Positions 58,560-64,000 of a stretch of 64,000 nucleotides of DNA are shown one piece after another. Made by a program: the position numbers and the translations under genes. A model generated the notes under the pieces. That model did not search any database, was not told the origin of the DNA, and saw only the letters and a list, made by a program, of their open reading frames with translations. Within the stretch, counting starts at the first letter, position 1. Every line of letters starts with the position of its first letter. The stretch comes from Dolomedes plantarius (lineage: Eukaryota > Arthropoda > Arachnida > Araneae > Dolomedidae): NCBI GenBank assembly GCA_907164885.2, contig OU015503.1:63709722-63773721 (forward strand). Reading direction: 5' to 3'.

Positions 58560-59290
58560 TGTACGTATTATCAGAAATCGGCACCTATTTTGGTTCCCCG
58601 GAATAAAATGAAATAAATAAAAAAATTCAAATTCTTCTGAGCAGAATAAATGATAAATGGGTGTAATTGAACCGAAAAGCATTTAATATGTTGTTGGGAT
58701 GCCTCTGGTTTTGATCACAACACCAACTCTTATAGGTATTGAATCCACAAGGTTTTGCAAGACCTCTTTCGGTATTTCATGGTGCCAAATTTTAATTATT
58801 TTTTCCTGAATCTCTCGTTTTCTTCTTGGATGATTTTGAGATATTTTCCTTCCAATTATACTCCTTAAATTCTCTACAGAAGGTAAATCTGTCGAGTTTC
58901 TTCGCCATGGGAGAACATTAATTCCATGTTTTGCAAATTCAGCCTTAATCTAAAATAAGGAATGTTTAGATTTAGAGTTCAGAATTGAACTCTAATGAAA
59001 TTTAATTTAATTTCAAAGTTTTCTTGCCTTTTTTGTTGTATTGCAGGGTGATAGGTCTTTCTGAAATACCCATTTCTGCTTTGGGAACATATCATGAGCA
59101 CTAGGAAGCAATCGATCCTTTAGCACACTAATATACTGGTCACTCTTTTTAGTTCCCTGTGCAAAATGGAGTCGTCCATTTGGCTTATATGTCATGCAGT
59201 CCTCACCATTTGACTTTCTGGGTGTTTTGATGTACGAACCAGGCATTCTGGATTTAAGGTGACTGCTTACGTTCGGAGCCAATTTTTAAA
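58560..59290 (-). pseudogene. Tc1-like transposase relic, C-terminal two thirds
   Basis: The minus ORF 59282-59013 reads NGRLHFAQGTKKSDQYISVL and WVFQKDLSPCNTTKKARKL, where WVFQQDNAPCHTAK is the usual form: the second catalytic Asp is kept within KDLSP. Further down, NVLPWRRNSTDLPSVENLRS stands where WP-SPDLNPIEN is expected, and IIKIWHHEIPKEVLQNLVDS IPIRVGVVIKTRGIPTTY closes the protein as in Tc1. The N-terminal DNA-binding half and first Asp are not recognisable upstream of 59290. The low-coordinate flank CAGAAATCGGCACCTATTTT may be the terminal repeat. Confidence 0.8.
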
Positions 59291-60944
59291 AAAATTGCTT
59301 TTTTAAGGATTTTTTGGTCTTTTATGGTAAAATAGCATTTAAAAATAAAAAATAAAAAATCTTGCCTGTAAATACCATACTTTTTTATAAATTGGTCAAT
59401 TTGAAGTAATTTTTAATGAAATTTAGCTAAAACGCCTATCACTCTGCACAAAATTCTAATGCTACTATTTTAATTTCCTTCTCACACATGATACATATAA
59501 CAGTTATCTTCAAAATGACCCTCAATCTAAGAGAAATTTTAAAATGCAAAAATATTACAGACAATTTTATGTTCCAATATGAAAATTTTCCCCAATTCGT
59601 CCTTCCTTTCCTTATAAAAACAGCCCCAAACAAAAAACTATTTATTATACATCAATTATTGTGCGTCATTTCATCAACAATAGCATCTAAAACATTTCCT
59701 GAAAATTTCATCAAATTATATGCATTATTATGTGAGATATCATGATAATGGTAGAGATTTGTGCTAAAAAACATAATTCTGAGAAAAACGCATTTAAAGT
59801 TTTGAGTCACTTCAGTTTTGTATCAGACGATGCTTTTAAAAATAGCTATAAATCTACTTCTAATTAATGTACAATGAAAATCAAAACGGTTTTGAAAAGA
59901 GAAAAGATTGAATTACACGATTCTTGCAAAAAATAAAATTGACCAAAATAGTCAAAAAATGGCATTTTCAACTTAGGCCTTACTTTAGTACCTTAAGCAA
60001 CGTAGTACCTTAAGCGAAACCTAGTGTTGCATAACCTTGTGTGTCTTTATTGACGAAATAATCTAATAGAGTGTACATCTTATATATTTTTATTTAAAAA
60101 TACTGAGCATGTAAATTTAAATTTGTCTATTTTCAACTACTAAAATTTACTCAATTATTAGATTACCTCAATTTCTCTTTACTTCCACTATCTGACTAAT
60201 CCAAATCTTTTATTTTTGAATTTAATATCTTAACGGTTGCAAGGTAATGGGGGCACAATTAAAGAGAACGTTAAATTCCCCATAAATATTTCAGCATTCG
60301 GGCATTTATTGCTTCTCTGAGAAAAATAAAATCTCCTCCGTTCTTGAGAGAAATTTCGGAATAAATAAATAAGCGCCGATTGTAGATATGGGCAAAGGGA
60401 AGGGAAGAAATGCCTCCGCCTCTTAATGGAATAAGCTTTTATTGCGGATCCATAAAAACTTTGCAAACATTCTGCTTACGAAACTTAATTAACTAAAGAG
60501 ATGTTTTGTTCGCTTTTTAGAATTCTAAAATGAAGATCATCAAAGTTCGAGCCGGTACTCGGAAACAAAAAGGCAGTAATTGAATGTTTATAGCTTTGTT
60601 CGTGCAGAGACAGCCACTAATTTTTCCAGGAAGGTACTTAAATGTTATTTTTGGGTTTATTTTTAAATTACTGTATATTTTTTTCTTTCAAATTTTATAA
60701 AAAGATAAATATTTAGGAATCATCTTAATTACAAAAATGTTTTCAGCCGTCATGTTGCTACCTTTTTTGATATGATTTTTTCTTATTTTTATACCTGAAT
60801 AATTTTTTGAAAAAGTCTGGTTATAGGACCAATATTGTGTTTTTATCAGATTGCTTTTATCACCAGAAAAAGGAACTGAAACATGATTTGATTTATATGT
60901 ATGTATCTATCTGCCTATCACTCTAATTCTCTCTCTCTCTCTCC
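59291..60944. other. Unassigned intronic sequence
   Basis: Several 60-85 codon ORFs (for example 59488-59745 + and 60466-60230 -) have no motif. A short direct repeat AGTACCTTAAGC occurs at 59988 and 60005. (TC)n at 60927-60943. Nothing else. Confidence 0.35.

Positions 60945-61658
<714 letters not shown>

Positions 61659-61757
<99 letters not shown>
61659..61757. repeat. (TA)n tract, about 95 bp
   Basis: At the 5' end of Helitron A copy 6. Confidence 0.96.
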
Positions 61758-61758
<1 letters not shown>

Positions 61759-61965
61759 ATAATAACTCCCCACTATTATTAATTGTCCTGCTCTGATGCG
61801 TAGTTTAAATTCTCTTGTTATCGGTTTAATAAAGTACAGGTACTTTTTTCCAAATTATGATGTAGTGATAAACAAAATAACTAACTAATCTGTCCCTTAA
61901 ACGCCATGGTCGAACATTGAAGCTATTTTAAAACGTGAGTCAACATCAAGGGTCTATCTCGCAGT

Positions 61966-63049
61966 TAGGGATGCGACATCGACGACGAAACATCGATATT
62001 CAATATTAAAACATCGATGTTAGTAAAACATCGACCCAAAACCATCGATGTTTTTAAACATTGATGTTTTAGAACATCCATTTCTTAAAACTGGTATAGT
62101 TAGCTCTAATATTAATTGTTACTTCGGTTTGTCGTGTGTGTGTGTGTGGGGGGGGGGGGTTGTTGATTTAATTTTACTCTGTGATTGGGCTAACACAAAT
62201 GAAAAAAATTGGTTACTAGATTCGGCGCATATCACAGAATTTCCATAATGGTTTTTATTATTGTTACCAGAAAATTGAGGAAGAAATTATTTATATAAAG
62301 ACAATTGATAGGACGAAGGCCATAAAGAAAAATCCGTGATGTTTTCTAATTTAAATTGATTGAATGTGAAAAATTATTCTCATATTTATTTACAAGTTTG
62401 AGGATAATTTACTTCCAAGAGGCTTAAATAATTTAGTAAAAAAAAAGTTCTGAAGTTCATGACTTATCACAAGACAAAAGGATTGGTTTCATATTTATCG
62501 AGTATAAGGCAAAACCATTTAAAAGAATTTTGAGTTTGGTTCAACAGAGTTTAATATAAATAAATAAGAGCCATTTATTAACAAATATTTTATTTTGTTA
62601 ATAAATTGTTCTTATTATTATATAATATTAACGTTAACTTATACAGAACCAGAACAAAACAAAATCTTAAATGTCGGCTCTCGTGTTTTACTATTTATAA
62701 AATAAAACCCCATGGAAGGTTCTGGAGTGCCTAGTACATTCCAAGCGCTATGACTGGTTCATTGGTTGTTGATTGTCATTTGTCTCGTTGCTAGGATATC
62801 GTTCTCCCTTTTCTATTCGTCCTTTCCAGAATTCACTTTACATTTACTGCGTGTGAAAATTATGCTACGTGGTTAATTTTTTTTTATTATGGTAGTTTTC
62901 CATTAAAAAAAGACATCGAGACAATGTGAAACATCGAGCACAAAACATCGATATTAAAAAAATCGGCTTCAAAAAATCGATGTTTAGAACAATGATTTTT
63001 ATAAAAACATCGATGTTTTGAAAACATAGACATCGATGTGGCATCCCTA
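61966..63049. mobile_element. Non-autonomous hAT element with perfect 8-bp target duplication
   Basis: The ends TAGGGATGCGACATCGA and (inverted) TAGGGATGCCACATCGA are flanked by CTCGCAGT on both sides (61958-61965 and 63050-63057). An 8-bp duplication and TAGGGATG ends are typical of hAT. Subterminal regions carry many ACATCGATGT/AACATCGA words (61980-62080 and 62910-63040), probably transposase-binding sites. The 1084-bp element has no transposase ORF. A (GT)n/G12 run lies at 62134-62159. Confidence 0.93.
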
Positions 63050-63057
63050 CTCGCAGT

Positions 63058-63247
63058 GCGCGCCTGTTCGATGAGCCTTGTGATGTTGAATCATACTCTT
63101 AAATATTCAAGTCAGATGCCCAATTCTTAAAATAATAGCGCGTTAGTAATCCGTTTTTTTCAGCTTTATATTAGAATAAAAATAAATCACAACATAAATT
63201 AAGAATATAAATAAACTGAAAACGTAAATAAATAAATAACTATAAGT
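63058..63247. other. Unassigned spacer
   Basis: AT-rich, ending in an AAATAAATAAA-rich stretch and a short (TA)n. Confidence 0.35.
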
Positions 63248-63262
63248 ATATATATATATATA

Positions 63263-64000
63263 CACTGCTGGCCACTGTAAATGCAACACCCTGAAGGAAA
63301 CATGCAAATAACATGAAATTTACAACATGCATTAGCGGAGGTGAGATATGCAAATGATTAGAATTTCAGCGCAGACGCACATCACGCGCGCCTGCGGCGC
63401 CACTTCAAAGCGCTATTTAAGGCTTCGAGATTTCGACGATTTCAAGTTCGGCAATTGTGTTTTTCTTGTGGTTTTTAAAAAAAAAACAATCAATTATGCC
63501 TCGTCGAAAACAGTGATCATCTTTTGATCAAGTATCCGAGTTCGACAGAGGAATGCTAGTGGCCTACCGAGATTGTGGATTATCTTTCAGGGAAATCGGT
63601 AGTCGTGTTGGACGAAACCAAACAACTGTAATGCGGATATGTGATAGTTGGATGCAGGAGGGTACGACGGACCGTCGTGTTCGATCGCTTCCACCTCAGC
63701 GCACCACTTCACGTGATGACAGGCAAATTGTGCGCATGGCAGTGACGGATCGCTCAGTCACATCACTAACCATAGCACAGCACATGCAGTCTGTAACGCA
63801 TCCTCCAGTGTCTGCGCGTACCATTCGACGCCGTTTACAGCAGAGTGGTCTGTCCGCAAGACGTCCATTGCTTTGTCTACCCTTGACTCAAAACCACAGA
63901 CGTCTCCGCCGCCAATGGTGCGATGACAGAAGGATGTGGACGGCAGAATGGAATGAAATTGTCTTTACTGACGAGTCACGCTTCTGTCTGCAACACCACA
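63263..64000 (+). mobile_element. Tc1-like transposon, left part (runs off window)
   Basis: Starts after TA (63261-63262) with CACTGCTGGCCACTGTAAAT GCAACACC, a Tc1-type inverted-repeat start. The leader of about 230 bp is GC-richer than the window. The right half lies outside. Confidence 0.88.
63496..64000 (+). pseudogene. Tc1-like transposase, partial, with premature TGA at codon 7
   Basis: ATG at 63496 gives MPRRKQ, then TGA (63514-63516), then an uninterrupted frame to the window end (about 161 codons). Parts in order: a paired-like helix-turn-helix domain (FDRGMLVAYRDCGLSFREIG, SRVGRNQTTVMRICDSW), a second helix-turn-helix (PVSARTIRRRLQQSGLSARR P), and the start of the DDE domain with the first catalytic Asp in IVFTDESRF. 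TGA is one C-to-T change from CGA at a CpG, the usual decay route. Apart from this stop the frame is clean, so it is a young copy. The remaining catalytic residues are beyond the edge. Confidence 0.9.

Overview
This is AT-rich, mostly non-coding animal nuclear DNA, probably from an arthropod. Long (TA)n tracts, split-gene signals, TA-targeted Tc1/mariner elements, Helitrons, a hAT element and many tandem arrays all rule out a prokaryote or organelle. A chelicerate, perhaps a spider, is my best guess, because the Tc1-like transposase at the right edge resembles ones I associate with spider genomes. That is recall, not a search result.

Only one host gene can be named. The first coding exon of a KCNQ (Kv7) voltage-gated potassium channel lies at 7212-7600 (+). 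It ends in the conserved segment just before and at the start of S1 (NFLERPRGWK...YH) and in a strong 5' splice site. The split codon and phase match, as I recall it, the first intron of vertebrate KCNQ1. No second exon is visible, so most of the window from 7601 onward reads as KCNQ intron 1 (more than 56 kb if intact). A locally GC-richer segment near 5000-5300 could be promoter or 5' UTR, but that is not proven.

Layout. 1-2450: TA tracts and a Tc1/mariner element. 3350-4990: a dimeric tandem array carrying TGACGTCA motifs. 7212-7600: KCNQ exon. 7680-18350: a near-continuous run of unrelated tandem arrays (79, 190, about 155, 187, about 172, about 183 and 100/528 bp), with a pogo-type MITE and a second copy of the mariner element inside. 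18460-20200: Helitron family B and TA tracts. 22165-24091: degenerate pogo-like transposon, then a solo LTR-like element. 26640-27690: 260-bp array. 28262-37130: family A Helitrons (two in exact head-to-tail order), a SINE, a mariner relic and a Tc1-like relic. 37471-44160: 221-bp and 276-bp arrays, a Helitron helicase relic, and a ~190-bp array with CTCF-like motifs. 44477-52290: MITE, further Helitron-like sequence, a reverse-transcriptase relic and an element with 62-bp inverted repeats. 52376-57012: abutting Helitrons of families B, C and A. 57467-59290: second reverse-transcriptase relic and a Tc1 relic. 61966-63049: hAT element with a perfect 8-bp target duplication. 63263-64000: Tc1-like element running off the window.

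There is no multi-gene system here. The best leads are: a correctly phased A AAA AAC slippery heptamer kept in both copies of one Tc1/mariner family; head-to-tail Helitrons plus a helicase relic that ties one non-autonomous family to a Helitron source; an intronic satellite with AABAB higher-order structure; and two reverse-transcriptase relics of uncertain lineage.
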